A stretch of DNA of 64,000 bases from Halobacillus locisalis (GCF_013694105.1 NZ_JACEFG010000003.1:372001-436000); one strand, 5' to 3'. Positions 1-7,783 are shown, counted from the first letter of the stretch. Program-made: numbers and translations. Notes: generated by a model from the sequence alone, not told the origin.

Positions 1-348
1 AGGAAGACCGATTTCTTAGTCGGAAAAAGCGGAGAGGAGCAGCACATCTTGAATCCGAAAGACGTCCACCACTTTCACTCGGAAGGCGATCATGTCATTG
101 CGACGACTTCAGATGGCGCTTATAAATTGAAAGAAAAGCTCTATGAATTGGAAGAAAGCCTGCCTTCGAACACGTTCATTAGATTATCCAAATCAGTGAT
201 TGCGAACCTTTATGAAATCCGTCATTTCGAACCGTCCTTCAACGGTACGCTGTCGGTGCATTTCAAATCTGGTTACAAAGAATATGCATCGAGGCATTAC
301 GTAGTCAAAATCAAAGAAGTCTTAAAATTAAACAGGAGGGATCAATAA
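1..348 (+). CDS. LytTR-family DNA-binding regulator (5' end outside window)
   Basis: The frame is open from the first base, so the gene begins upstream of the window; the TTG at 49 is not the real start. About 115 residues are visible and match a LytTR DNA-binding domain: a beta-rich segment (DHVIATTSDGAYKL), then RLSKSVIANLYEI, which corresponds to the family's R-x-x-K-S-x-x-x-N-x-x-x-I core. LytTR proteins bind promoter DNA and often control a membrane protein encoded beside them. The next gene (DUF3021) starts 2 bases after the stop and its ribosome site, AGGAGGG at 334-340, lies inside this gene, so the two form one operon. Whether a receiver domain exists upstream cannot be seen. Confidence 0.85.
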   Translation, partial: RKTDFLVGKSGEEQHILNPKDVHHFHSEGDHVIATTSDGAYKLKEKLYELEESLPSNTFIRLSKSVIANLYEIRHFEPSFNGTLSVHFKSGYKEYASRHYVVKIKEVLKLNRRDQ

Positions 349-349
349 T

Positions 350-763
350 ATGAAAACGTTTTTATTCAGAAGTGTTGTCGGGATTTTCTTCGGAGGGTTT
401 CTGGCTGTTCTGCTGACATTCGCCTTCATCTTCTTCGGAGACCTGTCCACAATTGATTCAAGGGGATTCGTCACGAATTCACTCGGATCGATTATCTGTG
501 GATGGTTGTTCACGGTCACGCCGTTGTACTTTGAAATCCCGTCGCTGTCGCTTCCGAAACAGACGGCGCTCCATTTCTTCACGGTCATGATCGGCTACGG
601 GGTGCTCGCGTACGGAATCGGCTGGATGCCAACGGGCCTTTCGAATGTGTTGATTTTCGGCGCCATGACGCTCGTCGTGTATGCCATCTTCTGGGTGGCC
701 TTCTACTTGTACTTCAGGAATGAATCGAAGAAAATGAATGACGATTTGCAGCATATCCAATAA
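350..763 (+). CDS. DUF3021 family integral membrane protein
   Basis: A 137-residue protein with four hydrophobic helices (about residues 7-29, 40-58, 73-93 and 99-124) and a charged C-terminal tail. Size, helix pattern and the tight coupling to a LytTR regulator are typical of DUF3021 proteins, which sit in two-gene LytTR-DUF3021 operons in Firmicutes. By analogy the membrane protein probably holds or modulates the regulator; that is inference. Start ATG at 350 is supported by AGGAGGG nine bases upstream. The operon ends at the hairpin at 771-801. Confidence 0.8.
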   Translation: MKTFLFRSVVGIFFGGFLAVLLTFAFIFFGDLSTIDSRGFVTNSLGSIICGWLFTVTPLYFEIPSLSLPKQTALHFFTVMIGYGVLAYGIGWMPTGLSNVLIFGAMTLVVYAIFWVAFYLYFRNESKKMNDDLQHIQ

Positions 764-770
764 CTCCAGT

Positions 771-812
771 GTCCCAGCGGTTCTGACTGAGCCGCTGGGA
801 CTTGATTTTTTA
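771..812 (+). terminator. Rho-independent terminator of the LytTR-DUF3021 operon
   Basis: Perfect 10-bp stem GTCCCAGCGG (771-780) with CCGCTGGGAC (792-801), 11-base loop, followed by a T-rich run. Confidence 0.9.
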
Positions 813-876
813 AAAAGAAAACAGGAAATCTTCCATAATGGGTGGAACATTAATTAGGTAGAAAGGGAGTGGGGAT

Positions 877-1881
877 GTGCGCTTAAGAGATATGACGATC
901 GACGAATTGATTGATGAAGAAGAACGCCTGCAGGATTTGATTGAAGAGGATGGGCGTTATGGATACAGTGGGTTGGTTCAGGTGTACGAAGCGATGATCA
1001 AGCGGTACAAAAGGGATCGGGAACGGGAGTCGGTCTCGTTTGTCGAGAAGAAGTTGATTCAGAATCTTATCAACTACGGGGCTTATTTGAAAATGGGCAA
1101 CGAGAAACGGACGCGGGATGCGATCGACTCTCTACAGAAAGCCATCGCGTTACATAACCGTCTTCCGGTTGCGCATTATCGTCTCGGATTCCTTTACTCC
1201 CGTGATCATCATTATACAGAAGCGGCGTCTCACTTCGATAAGGCGATCGACCTGCAGCAAATCGCCAAGGAAATCTATCGTCTGGATGAACGCCAATTGT
1301 ATTACGCCCATCTATATGAGATTAATAGTTGCCTTCACCAAGCCTATGAAACGTATCAGAAGATGAACAGCCTGGACCTAGAAGAACGTTACGATCCATT
1401 AGGTTCAGAAGGGATGTCCGCTTTGTATGAGCGCTTGTTGGAGTCGGATGCGTACTTGGCGAACCGGGAGTTTGTCAAAGTGACGAATGAAGGGGAAGAG
1501 TACTGTTCGAAGGCCGAATGTGAAGAAATAGCAGGCAACCCAGATCCAGATCGAGTGGTATTGTACTTCAATGATCGCGGGGTTGAATTGTTTCATGGAA
1601 ACCTCAGCACCCATCTTCAGTTTACCCGGGCAGATGTGTTAAGAGACCTGATCTTATATTCAGGCAAGCATCCTTTTGACGGTGAGCGGTTAGCGAAACT
1701 TCGGGATCGGTTGGAACCCTCTTCGAATAGCACGGTTACACAGAACATCTCCCGTTTGAGACGTCAACTGGAAGACGTGGGATTATCGGAGGCCATCGAG
1801 CAAAGAGATCATAAATATTTCTTCCGACCTGACTACCCCTACACCGTCCTTTACCGTCCAGACGAGAAAGCGTCAGTCTGA
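877..1881 (+). CDS. TPR-repeat protein with C-terminal winged-helix-like domain
   Basis: A 334-residue soluble protein. Residues about 5-60 are charged and helical. Residues about 80-165 hold tetratricopeptide-like repeats (AIDSLQKAIALHN, AHYRLGFLYSRDHHYTEAASHFDKAI). The C-terminal 80 residues (LQFTRADVLRDLILYSGKHPFDG ... TVTQNISRLRRQLEDVG ... YPYTVLYR) resemble an OmpR-type winged helix, with ISRLRRQL as the likely recognition helix. TPR plus a DNA-binding tail suggests a regulator with a peptide or protein sensor part, but no specific family is recognised. Start is GTG 877 behind a GGGAG/GGGG ribosome site. The gene stands alone, between the terminator at 771-812 and the peptidase gene. Confidence 0.6.
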   Translation: MRLRDMTIDELIDEEERLQDLIEEDGRYGYSGLVQVYEAMIKRYKRDRERESVSFVEKKLIQNLINYGAYLKMGNEKRTRDAIDSLQKAIALHNRLPVAHYRLGFLYSRDHHYTEAASHFDKAIDLQQIAKEIYRLDERQLYYAHLYEINSCLHQAYETYQKMNSLDLEERYDPLGSEGMSALYERLLESDAYLANREFVKVTNEGEEYCSKAECEEIAGNPDPDRVVLYFNDRGVELFHGNLSTHLQFTRADVLRDLILYSGKHPFDGERLAKLRDRLEPSSNSTVTQNISRLRRQLEDVGLSEAIEQRDHKYFFRPDYPYTVLYRPDEKASV

Positions 1882-1944
1882 TGACAGGGGTGTCATCGCC
1901 CTTATTTTATAATTAATTCATACCAATAAGGGAGATGATGCTAC

Positions 1945-3309
1945 ATGAAAACATGGAACCGATTATTCATCAGACAAGGATTCGACCTGCCGGAAGTGAA
2001 AGACCACGTATTCGACACATCCCTAGAATCAGAAGGAAACTTATCATTCCTATTCACATGTCTTGAAAAAATCGGCGTCGATTATGCCGAGTCGGGTTCA
2101 ATGATCACCATTCTGGATGCCGCTGTGGATGAGGAGCGTTGGCTTGAGGCTGTCGACGTCCGCGGGCGAGGTCGCACAGAATCGATGGGATCAGAGCTGA
2201 TCATCCGTCAGTTTGATACGTATATCAGTGGACTCGTGAAAGAGCTGAACCGTCTCGGACTGCCGACGATTATCAGCTGCGATGGACACGATCGCCGGAC
2301 GCCGCACATCGGATTCGTCGATGAAGAGACGGCGGAACGAGCGGAGAACCTGATTCGTACTGCGGGAAGAGTCAAAGTCATGAAGCGGAGACGGGACGTG
2401 CGGATTTTCACAGAGCGGGGTCAGCTTCTTGATTTGTGCGAGCTCCTTCATTCCCTTGAGGTGGCAGACCTCGAAAAAGGCGATGACTGGATTCAGCGTA
2501 AACAGTTTGAAACGGAGCTTGAGCGCTTACTTCAAATCGACGGAGTCAGCGGGGATGAAGACGACATCCGTGCTTTTGTCAAAGAAGAACTGACGCCGTG
2601 GTTGGATCAGCTTAAAGTGGATGACTACGGAAACTTGATGGGGAGAAAAGCGTTCCGATCAGGGAACGGACCGACGATTCTATTGAATGCTCATTTGGAT
2701 ACGGCGAGGTCATTCTGTGAGGGGCGGCGGATTGTGAAGGAGGGCGCCATCTGGCGGTCGAGCGCAGGGATTCTTGGAGCGGATGACCGCGCTGGGCTTG
2801 CGGTGTTATTGGAAACTCTGAAACGTCTCCATGCGACAAACTTCAATGGAACCGTGAAAATCCTCTGTACCGTCGAGGAGGAAGTGGGTCTCCTGGGCGC
2901 CCGTCACGTGGATGAATCGTTTTTGTGGGACGTCGATGCTGCGTTCGTCCTCGACCGGCGAGGAAGCGGTGATATCGTGACGTCGTGCGGAGGATACGAA
3001 CCTTTCTGTGATGAAGCTTTCGGCGAGTGGGTCGAACAGACGGCGGGGCAGTATAGTCACAGTGACTGGGCGTGCACGACCGGGGGCAGCAGCGATGCGA
3101 GAATCTGGGCCTCACGTGGCGTCCAGACGGTGAACTTGTCTGTCGGATATCACATGGAACATACGGATGATGAGTGTCTCGATGTCGATGCCTGCTATGA
3201 AACGGTGAACGTGATGGCTGGGGTGTTTGCTGAGGCGAGAGTTCTAAAGAGTGTTCTGAGAGCAGGTGCAAGACATCGGAACCACAACTCATCGGTACGT
3301 GCCCTTTAA
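1945..3309 (+). CDS. M20/M28-type zinc peptidase (peptidase T-like)
   Basis: 454 residues. The C-terminal two thirds carries the co-catalytic zinc signature in order: LNAHLDT (H and D, about residue 250), GADDRAG (bridging D), TVEEEVGLLGA (general base and metal-ligand glutamates), VLDRRG (D) and VGYHMEHTDDE (last histidine). This order is that of M20/M28/M42 peptidases, closest to peptidase T-like enzymes that trim short peptides. The N-terminal 190 residues form an extra domain I cannot name. There is no signal peptide, so it is cytoplasmic. The zinc ligands appear complete, so it should be active. Start ATG 1945 follows GGGAGATGATG. Confidence 0.75.
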   Translation: MKTWNRLFIRQGFDLPEVKDHVFDTSLESEGNLSFLFTCLEKIGVDYAESGSMITILDAAVDEERWLEAVDVRGRGRTESMGSELIIRQFDTYISGLVKELNRLGLPTIISCDGHDRRTPHIGFVDEETAERAENLIRTAGRVKVMKRRRDVRIFTERGQLLDLCELLHSLEVADLEKGDDWIQRKQFETELERLLQIDGVSGDEDDIRAFVKEELTPWLDQLKVDDYGNLMGRKAFRSGNGPTILLNAHLDTARSFCEGRRIVKEGAIWRSSAGILGADDRAGLAVLLETLKRLHATNFNGTVKILCTVEEEVGLLGARHVDESFLWDVDAAFVLDRRGSGDIVTSCGGYEPFCDEAFGEWVEQTAGQYSHSDWACTTGGSSDARIWASRGVQTVNLSVGYHMEHTDDECLDVDACYETVNVMAGVFAEARVLKSVLRAGARHRNHNSSVRAL

Positions 3310-3354
3310 GAAAGAGTGCTCTCTAACAATTAAAATATGACTATCTAAAACAAT

Positions 3355-3390
3355 AAAACAGGCCATAGAGAAAGTCTCTATGGCCTTGAA
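3355..3390 (-). terminator. Terminator of the LVIVD protein gene
   Basis: Perfect 11-bp stem GGCCATAGAGA/TCTCTATGGCC (3361-3371 with 3375-3385). On the minus strand it is followed by a T-rich tail (TGTTTTATTG). It also faces the peptidase gene on the plus strand and may act in both directions. Confidence 0.85.
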
Positions 3391-3408
3391 ACTACTTATT
3401 CCAAGCCA

Positions 3409-4773
3409 TTACTTACTGTTGTTTTTCTGTAAAACTTTCAATCCCTGATCCATATCAGAAGCGAGGATATAGTTCCGCTCCATATCAACACCCCAGAAAA
3501 AAGCTCCTTCTGGCATGTATTGTCCTGTTTGGACCGGGTTAGCAGGGTCTGTAATGTCGGCTGCGATTAGACCGCCCGCATAGTGAGACAGGTACAAGGT
3601 ATTGCCGTGTACTTTAGGGTCGTGAACGGTGTTCGCGAATGTGATGCCGTCTTCCACGTTATCCACTAAATCCGTCTTGAATGTACTCAGTTCTTTTGGA
3701 TTAGCCGGGTCCTTGATGTCAAAAATCCTCGTGTATCCGTATGATTCCTCGTACCCTTCTTTAACAGGGTTGTAGACTTCCCTCGTTTCAATCAACACGT
3801 TTCCACCCTTCGCTAAAGCTGCAGAGTGAGCAGAGCCTTGTACGTCTGGTGCATAGTCTGTACGGCCCTCATATTTTACGTTATAAGGGTCAGAAATATC
3901 GAGTATGATGGTTCCTAAATCCCAGAAAGACAATAGGGCTCTGTCTCCATTCGTATCGGCCATAGCGCTATGGTTGAAAACAGGTCTGGTTTTCCCATCT
4001 GGGGAATCCCAGTGATACCCGTTGAAGTCATCTGATACTTCTGGAAGTGTACGCGGGTCAAACTCATAAATGGTCTCAGGGTTCTTCGGATCCGAGACGT
4101 CTACTAACGCGAAATCTTTACGCTCCCCATGAGTGTAATAGTCGGCGTAAGGGTTCGATGACAGTACGAATGGCTTGCCATCTTGCACAGTCAGGTATAA
4201 TTCATGAGTACCTGGAACACGCTTGTCCATTTCCCAAAAACCGAGTTTCTCAGGGTCATGTGGGTCAGATACGTCATATAACAGGAAGCCGCCCTTAGAA
4301 TCAGGGTGTTTGCTATCTAATTGCTGAACACTGACAACAGCCAAGTCGCCTTTGAACTCAGGTGTATTCACCTTTTTCACAATCACTTTTTCTTGCCATG
4401 TACCAGGAATATCGTCTGCAAATTTTGTAATTTCTACAGGGTTCTCAGGATCCTTCATATCAAAGATTCGGACTCCGCCTTCTCCACCATTCGCCGTATG
4501 TGTGCCTAAGTATGCGTATCCCTTGTGAGCATAAACGTCTGCTGTACTATTTTTGATCCCGTCATATTCTTTTAAAGAAACCGCTGCAACTTCTTTCCAA
4601 TTCGAGAGACTTTTATCCCCTTCAATGACAGGGATATCGTTTAGGTCTGCATCTTGAGACCCTTTTTCAATCCCGATCTCACCTAACATATCGTGAGCAA
4701 AAGCAGTAGGTGTAAGTAAAGAGAAAGTCATGATACCAGCAATAGTCGAATTTACTAAAATCTTTTTATTCAT
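3409..4773 (-). CDS. Secreted LVIVD-repeat (beta-propeller-like) protein
   Basis: 454 residues. A clear signal peptide (MNKK, hydrophobic core, AFA-H cleavage near residue 26) indicates export. The mature part consists of repeats of about 40 residues ending in phrases such as VRIFDMKDPENP, LLYDVSDPHDP, ALVDVSDPKNP, IILDISDPYN and IFDIKDPANP, the hallmark of LVIVD repeats, which form a propeller. No catalytic motif is visible. The surface is acidic, as expected for an exported protein of a halophile. Function is unknown; surface binding is a guess. Ribosome site GGAGGGG lies just upstream of the ATG on the minus strand, and the terminator at 3361-3385 closes the unit. Confidence 0.8.
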   Translation of the reverse strand: MNKKILVNSTIAGIMTFSLLTPTAFAHDMLGEIGIEKGSQDADLNDIPVIEGDKSLSNWKEVAAVSLKEYDGIKNSTADVYAHKGYAYLGTHTANGGEGGVRIFDMKDPENPVEITKFADDIPGTWQEKVIVKKVNTPEFKGDLAVVSVQQLDSKHPDSKGGFLLYDVSDPHDPEKLGFWEMDKRVPGTHELYLTVQDGKPFVLSSNPYADYYTHGERKDFALVDVSDPKNPETIYEFDPRTLPEVSDDFNGYHWDSPDGKTRPVFNHSAMADTNGDRALLSFWDLGTIILDISDPYNVKYEGRTDYAPDVQGSAHSAALAKGGNVLIETREVYNPVKEGYEESYGYTRIFDIKDPANPKELSTFKTDLVDNVEDGITFANTVHDPKVHGNTLYLSHYAGGLIAADITDPANPVQTGQYMPEGAFFWGVDMERNYILASDMDQGLKVLQKNNSK

Positions 4774-4962
4774 ATTTCCCCTCCAATTGAAATATTTTAC
4801 ATATACACACTATCACAGAGTGTAATACTACTTCATTAATTATCAGAAAAATAAGACAAATATAATGTCAAAAGACTGTATGAAATGGGCGATACGACCT
4901 TAATGTGAAAATGAAGTGAATATATGTACCTAATCACTGTTAACTCTCTTATGGAATTAAGC

Positions 4963-4997
4963 AAAAGCTGCTGATCAGTTATTGATCAGCAGCTTTT
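4963..4997. terminator. Strong bidirectional hairpin with no adjacent gene
   Basis: Perfect 15-bp stem AAAAGCTGCTGATCA (4963-4977) with its complement at 4983-4997, 5-base loop, T-rich on both flanks. It lies between the LVIVD gene promoter region and the 21-bp repeat array and terminates no visible ORF on either strand. It would stop a minus-strand transcript of the repeat array or shield the LVIVD promoter. Confidence 0.75.
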
Positions 4998-5013
4998 ATC
5001 TTGATACATTCGC

Positions 5014-5385
5014 CCGCAAATCGGACAATTGGGCTCTGGATTCGACGACCCGCCCGGTTATCGGACAAATCATCATATAATCCGGACATCCATGATCGGG
5101 AATCGGACACCGCATCACGTAATTCGGACAAGCCCCGCGATAATCCAGACATTTGCCCGTAAATCGGACAATTGAACCCCGGATTCGGACACCATCCCCC
5201 ATAATTCGGACACCCGCCACCCGATCCGGCACCAGTCCGGATTTAAGACAAATTATCTTGTAATCCGGACAACCTCGTTTGGAAATCGGACACCGCATCA
5301 CGTAATTCGGACAAGCTCCGCCTTATTCCAGACATTTGCCCATAAATCGGACAATTGCATCAATAATTCGGACACCCGCCACCTC
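5014..5385 (+). repeat. Family A repeat array, 18 units of about 21 bp (locus 1)
   Basis: The core ATCGGACA or ATTCGGACA recurs with GGACA-type cores near 5023, 5044, 5063, 5084, 5105, 5126, 5147, 5166, 5187, 5208, 5228, 5247, 5267, 5288, 5309, 5330, 5349 and 5370. Steps are mostly 21 bp with occasional steps of 19 or 20. Spacer bases vary. About 70 bp (5102-5175) recurs almost unchanged 183 bp later (5285-5358). Long open frames here, such as 4996-5301 minus, arise because 21 is a multiple of three; I do not treat them as genes. Related arrays lie at 35397-35560 and 47980-48140. Confidence 0.9.
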
Positions 5386-5394
5386 AATCCACTA

Positions 5395-5424
5395 TTGACA
5401 TTGATAATCATTATCAATTAATAT
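5395..5424 (+). promoter_or_regulatory. Promoter with perfect Fur box
   Basis: TTGACA (5395-5400) and TAATAT (5419-5424) form a sigma-A promoter with an 18-bp spacer. Within the spacer lies TGATAATCATTATCA (5402-5416), an exact 7-1-7 Bacillus Fur site. Iron-loaded Fur would block this promoter, so the IDEAL-flavodoxin operon should be induced by iron starvation. Confidence 0.9.
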
Positions 5425-5454
5425 ATAGCTAACAAACAGAGAGGGGCGATAACG

Positions 5455-5841
5455 ATGAAGCAATGCCTATACGTATTCAGACCATTTACATATGAAAAAG
5501 GAAACAAGGGGTGCTCCTGCCACGGAATTCTCAGGTTCCAAATCGGAGAGCAACTCGAGGTTGTAGGAGAGCCGTTCTATGTCGATCACATAGGATGGTA
5601 CGTCGGAGTAGTGAAAGAGGGGGAGGAGCCATTTCCGATGTCCGCCGACTTCATCGATGAACTGTACGCGAAAGACGCGCTTCGTACTTCCGTCGACCTA
5701 TCGCTTGAGCTGAATTACCATAACCATAAAATTGATGAAGCCTTAGAAAACAAAGAGGAGGAACTCTTTATGAAGCACTCGGCCGCCTACCAAAAAATCA
5801 AGTCGGTGTTATCAGAACCTGCTCTTGTGAAGGGGAGATAA
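5455..5841 (+). CDS. IDEAL-domain protein, iron-regulated
   Basis: 128 residues. The C-terminal segment KIDEALENKEEELFMKHS matches the short IDEAL domain found in several small Bacillus proteins and contains the literal IDEAL-type motif. The N-terminal 70 residues (with GNKGCSCHG near residue 22) form a small beta-rich part that I do not recognise; the CSC pair could bind metal. It is the first gene behind the Fur-box promoter and the flavodoxin start is only 3 bases beyond its stop, so both act in the iron-starvation response. B. subtilis has a Fur-controlled flavodoxin operon, ykuNOP, but homology of this gene to ykuO was not established. Start ATG 5455 follows GAGAGGGGCG. Confidence 0.7.
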   Translation: MKQCLYVFRPFTYEKGNKGCSCHGILRFQIGEQLEVVGEPFYVDHIGWYVGVVKEGEEPFPMSADFIDELYAKDALRTSVDLSLELNYHNHKIDEALENKEEELFMKHSAAYQKIKSVLSEPALVKGR

Positions 5842-5844
5842 GCC

Positions 5845-6297
5845 GTGGCTCATATTCTGATCGCTTTCGCCAGTATGTCCGGAAACACGGAAGATATCGC
5901 GGACGTATTGCAGTCGCATTTGTCAGAGGAGCACGAGGTGACGGTCGAGGAAATCGACGATGTCGAACCGTCAGACTTGCTCGATTACGATGCGGTACTA
6001 CTCGGTTCCTATACTTGGAATGACGGGGACCTGCCGTACGAAGTAGAGGACTTTCATGATGATCTCACCGATGTCGATCTGACCGGTCTTCCCGTTGCGG
6101 TGTTCGGTTCAGGCGACCGCATCTACCCGATGTTCTGTGAAGCGGTCCACACGCTTGAGAAACAACTGAAAGAAAGCGGTGCGACCCTTGTTTCAGAAGG
6201 ACTGACGATTGAGATGAACCCGGATACGGACGATGATTTGGAGCGTTGCCGTGCTTTTGCAGAGGCGGTGACAGCCCATTTTTCGACTGTTGGGTGA
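5845..6297 (+). CDS. Short-chain flavodoxin
   Basis: 150 residues, the usual length for short-chain flavodoxins. The N-terminal FASMSGNTEDIA is the FMN phosphate loop; GSYTWNDGDLP and FGSGDRIYPMFCEAVH are the two FMN-ring loops. It carries single electrons and can replace ferredoxin when iron is scarce, which fits the perfect Fur box upstream. The protein is very acidic, consistent with a salt-in or halotolerant cytoplasm. Start GTG 5845 is chosen because AGGGGAG (5831-5837) lies seven bases upstream. Confidence 0.9.
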   Translation: MAHILIAFASMSGNTEDIADVLQSHLSEEHEVTVEEIDDVEPSDLLDYDAVLLGSYTWNDGDLPYEVEDFHDDLTDVDLTGLPVAVFGSGDRIYPMFCEAVHTLEKQLKESGATLVSEGLTIEMNPDTDDDLERCRAFAEAVTAHFSTVG

Positions 6298-6331
6298 AAA
6301 TAGCCGTTCTTCCTATCCCATACTTATGAAA

Positions 6332-6369
6332 ATGGATAAACGCTATACTGAAACATGACGTTTATCCAT
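6332..6369 (+). other. Hairpin downstream of the flavodoxin gene
   Basis: 11-bp stem ATGGATAAACG (6332-6342) with CGTTTATCCAT (6359-6369). No T-run follows, so it is a weak terminator at best or an mRNA-stabilising structure. Confidence 0.45.
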
Positions 6370-6462
6370 CATACCTTATCCTAAAACTCAAACTTCACCA
6401 TTCGACTCGATTCATATCTTCCTATACCATCAGACATCATACACAAAGGAAGGAATGAATCT

Positions 6463-7176
6463 ATGAAAGCAGCGGGCAACGTCACACGGCTCTTCCATGA
6501 AGGGGCCGAAATCTCAAGCGAACTGGCGGATCAAATGATGATCGAACTCGGCGGCTTCATCCTGTACATGATCGACCGTCACCTGGAAAAACAATCACCG
6601 CGCGTCCACAAGTTCCTATACGAACACGACATCCCGAAGGACAAAATCGATATACTCGCCTTGAACCTGGCGTTGGCCGAACACTTTTCCAGAGGAGAAG
6701 TTGGCCACGCGAAGCGGTACATGAAGCTTTACGGTAAAAAAGGCCCGCATCAAACCTTCACCACCTCCTGGCTTAGAGAATGTGAGAGGGCTCTGCCCAA
6801 ATTCTATTACGTGGCCGACCCCTTGGATGGAGACGTCATCAGAGTCCTAGACTTAGAATCGAAAACGTACCGGTTCGTTTATGTGAATGATTCCGAAGCG
6901 GAAAAAGCCCAAAAAGGCGCACTCCTCGCAGGGATGCTGATACCCCTCGGGAAAGGTCTCCATACGACATTTTTCGATTTCTACCATTTTGAGTATGTTG
7001 AAGACATATTGGCGGTCATCGCCAAAGCATCCTATCAGGACCATAAACAACATTCCTCCCCGTACGAAGCCTTTTTCCTGGCGCTATCTGAGACCTTGCA
7101 GATGGATAGACATTTCCTAGGGATTGACCTCTCATCTCCTATAAAGCAGCCGAACATCGCCCCCATTCCTTTCTGA
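6463..7176 (+). CDS. Conserved hypothetical soluble protein
   Basis: 237 residues, no signal peptide or membrane segment. The N-terminal 110 residues are helical and charged; the middle (FYYVADPLDGDVIRVLDLESKTYRFVYV) is beta-rich and may be a small barrel; the remainder is helical. I do not recognise the family. It is monocistronic, with GGAAGGAATG ribosome sequence upstream and no close neighbour. No catalytic residues can be assigned. Confidence 0.6.
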   Translation: MKAAGNVTRLFHEGAEISSELADQMMIELGGFILYMIDRHLEKQSPRVHKFLYEHDIPKDKIDILALNLALAEHFSRGEVGHAKRYMKLYGKKGPHQTFTTSWLRECERALPKFYYVADPLDGDVIRVLDLESKTYRFVYVNDSEAEKAQKGALLAGMLIPLGKGLHTTFFDFYHFEYVEDILAVIAKASYQDHKQHSSPYEAFFLALSETLQMDRHFLGIDLSSPIKQPNIAPIPF

Positions 7177-7222
7177 TCCACCTTAGTCGAAAAGTTCATC
7201 AAACCAGTAAACAACTATCTTC

Positions 7223-7251
7223 CTTATCGAAACAGGTCCATATGCTATAAT
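7223..7251 (+). promoter_or_regulatory. Extended -10 promoter of the MNT gene
   Basis: TGCTATAAT (7243-7251) is an extended -10 element. A weak -35 CTTATC (7223-7228) lies 17 bases upstream. The gene starts about 30 bases downstream. Confidence 0.55.
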
Positions 7252-7281
7252 AGGGCAAAAAGAGGCAAAGGAAGGGATGTT

Positions 7282-7605
7282 ATGGGGTGTCCTTCTGGTT
7301 TAAGGGACCGAATTCTTAGTCAATTGAAATCGATTTTGAATGAGCAACTCGCTCAGGAAAAAGCGTGTGTTTATTTATTTGGTTCTTGGGCACGTCACGA
7401 AGAGAAACATAGTTCTGATATCGATATCGCCATTGAATCCTTATCCCCGATCTCTCCTTCTAAATGGGATGAACTACTCGAGCAAATTGAAGAGTCTACC
7501 ATTCCTTACAAGGTGGACGTGGTTGATTTACACAATGCTAATGAATCTTTCGTCGAACGAGTTAAGGGTGAGGGTGTGTTATGGAAAGATTACACAGACG
7601 AATAG
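7282..7605 (+). CDS. MNT-domain nucleotidyltransferase (HEPN/MNT antitoxin type)
   Basis: 107 residues. FGSWARHEEKHSSDIDIAI is the minimal nucleotidyltransferase signature: GS followed by a D-x-D metal pair; VDVVDL supplies the third acidic strand. Small MNT proteins act as antitoxins that modify or neutralise HEPN ribonuclease toxins encoded directly downstream in an overlapping frame. Here the expected partner survives only as a short remnant starting at 7581, so this looks like an orphaned antitoxin. Start ATG 7282 follows AAAGGAAGGG. Confidence 0.75.
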   Translation: MGCPSGLRDRILSQLKSILNEQLAQEKACVYLFGSWARHEEKHSSDIDIAIESLSPISPSKWDELLEQIEESTIPYKVDVVDLHNANESFVERVKGEGVLWKDYTDE

Positions 7606-7715
7606 AATCAAAAAGGTCCCAAGAGTTTGCCTGCATAAGGTTCTATGTAGAAGTCCCCGAGCGTACGTCATTACGTAAGGGGATTTGTTTAATGAATCAT
7701 CAAAAACGAAATTAG
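7581..7715 (+). pseudogene. Remnant of a HEPN-family toxin gene
   Basis: An ATG inside the last 25 bases of the MNT gene opens a 44-residue frame starting MERLHRRIES, which resembles the usual N-terminus of HEPN partners of MNT antitoxins (MERL-x-x-RIE). After about ten residues the similarity ends and no R-x4-6-H active site follows. The overlap with the antitoxin is the arrangement expected for translational coupling. The remainder of the toxin appears deleted, and a terminator is embedded in the frame. Identification rests on a short N-terminal match and position. Confidence 0.4.
7651..7690 (+). terminator. Terminator after the MNT/HEPN-remnant unit
   Basis: Two-part stem: AAGTCCCC (7651-7658) with GGGGATTT (7679-7686), and inner TACGT (7664-7668) with ACGTA (7673-7677), then TGTTT. 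Confidence 0.7.
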
Positions 7716-7783
7716 ACACCCGCCCCCATTCCAGGGTTGCGTTTTATAAGAAATGATGGTACATTAAATTCCTATCCAGCAAA

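Noticed and set aside
2843-3292. 149-codon minus-strand ORF opposite the M20-like peptidase
   Set aside because: Overlaps a gene with complete catalytic motifs; low-complexity composition typical of an antisense frame.
4996-5301. 101-codon minus-strand ORF in the repeat array
   Set aside because: It exists because the 21-bp period keeps frames open; the product is a 7-residue pseudo-repeat with no ribosome site.
5014-5385. CRISPR array
   Set aside because: The recurring core is only 7-9 bases, spacing is 19-21 bp, spacers are not of protospacer length and no cas genes are present.
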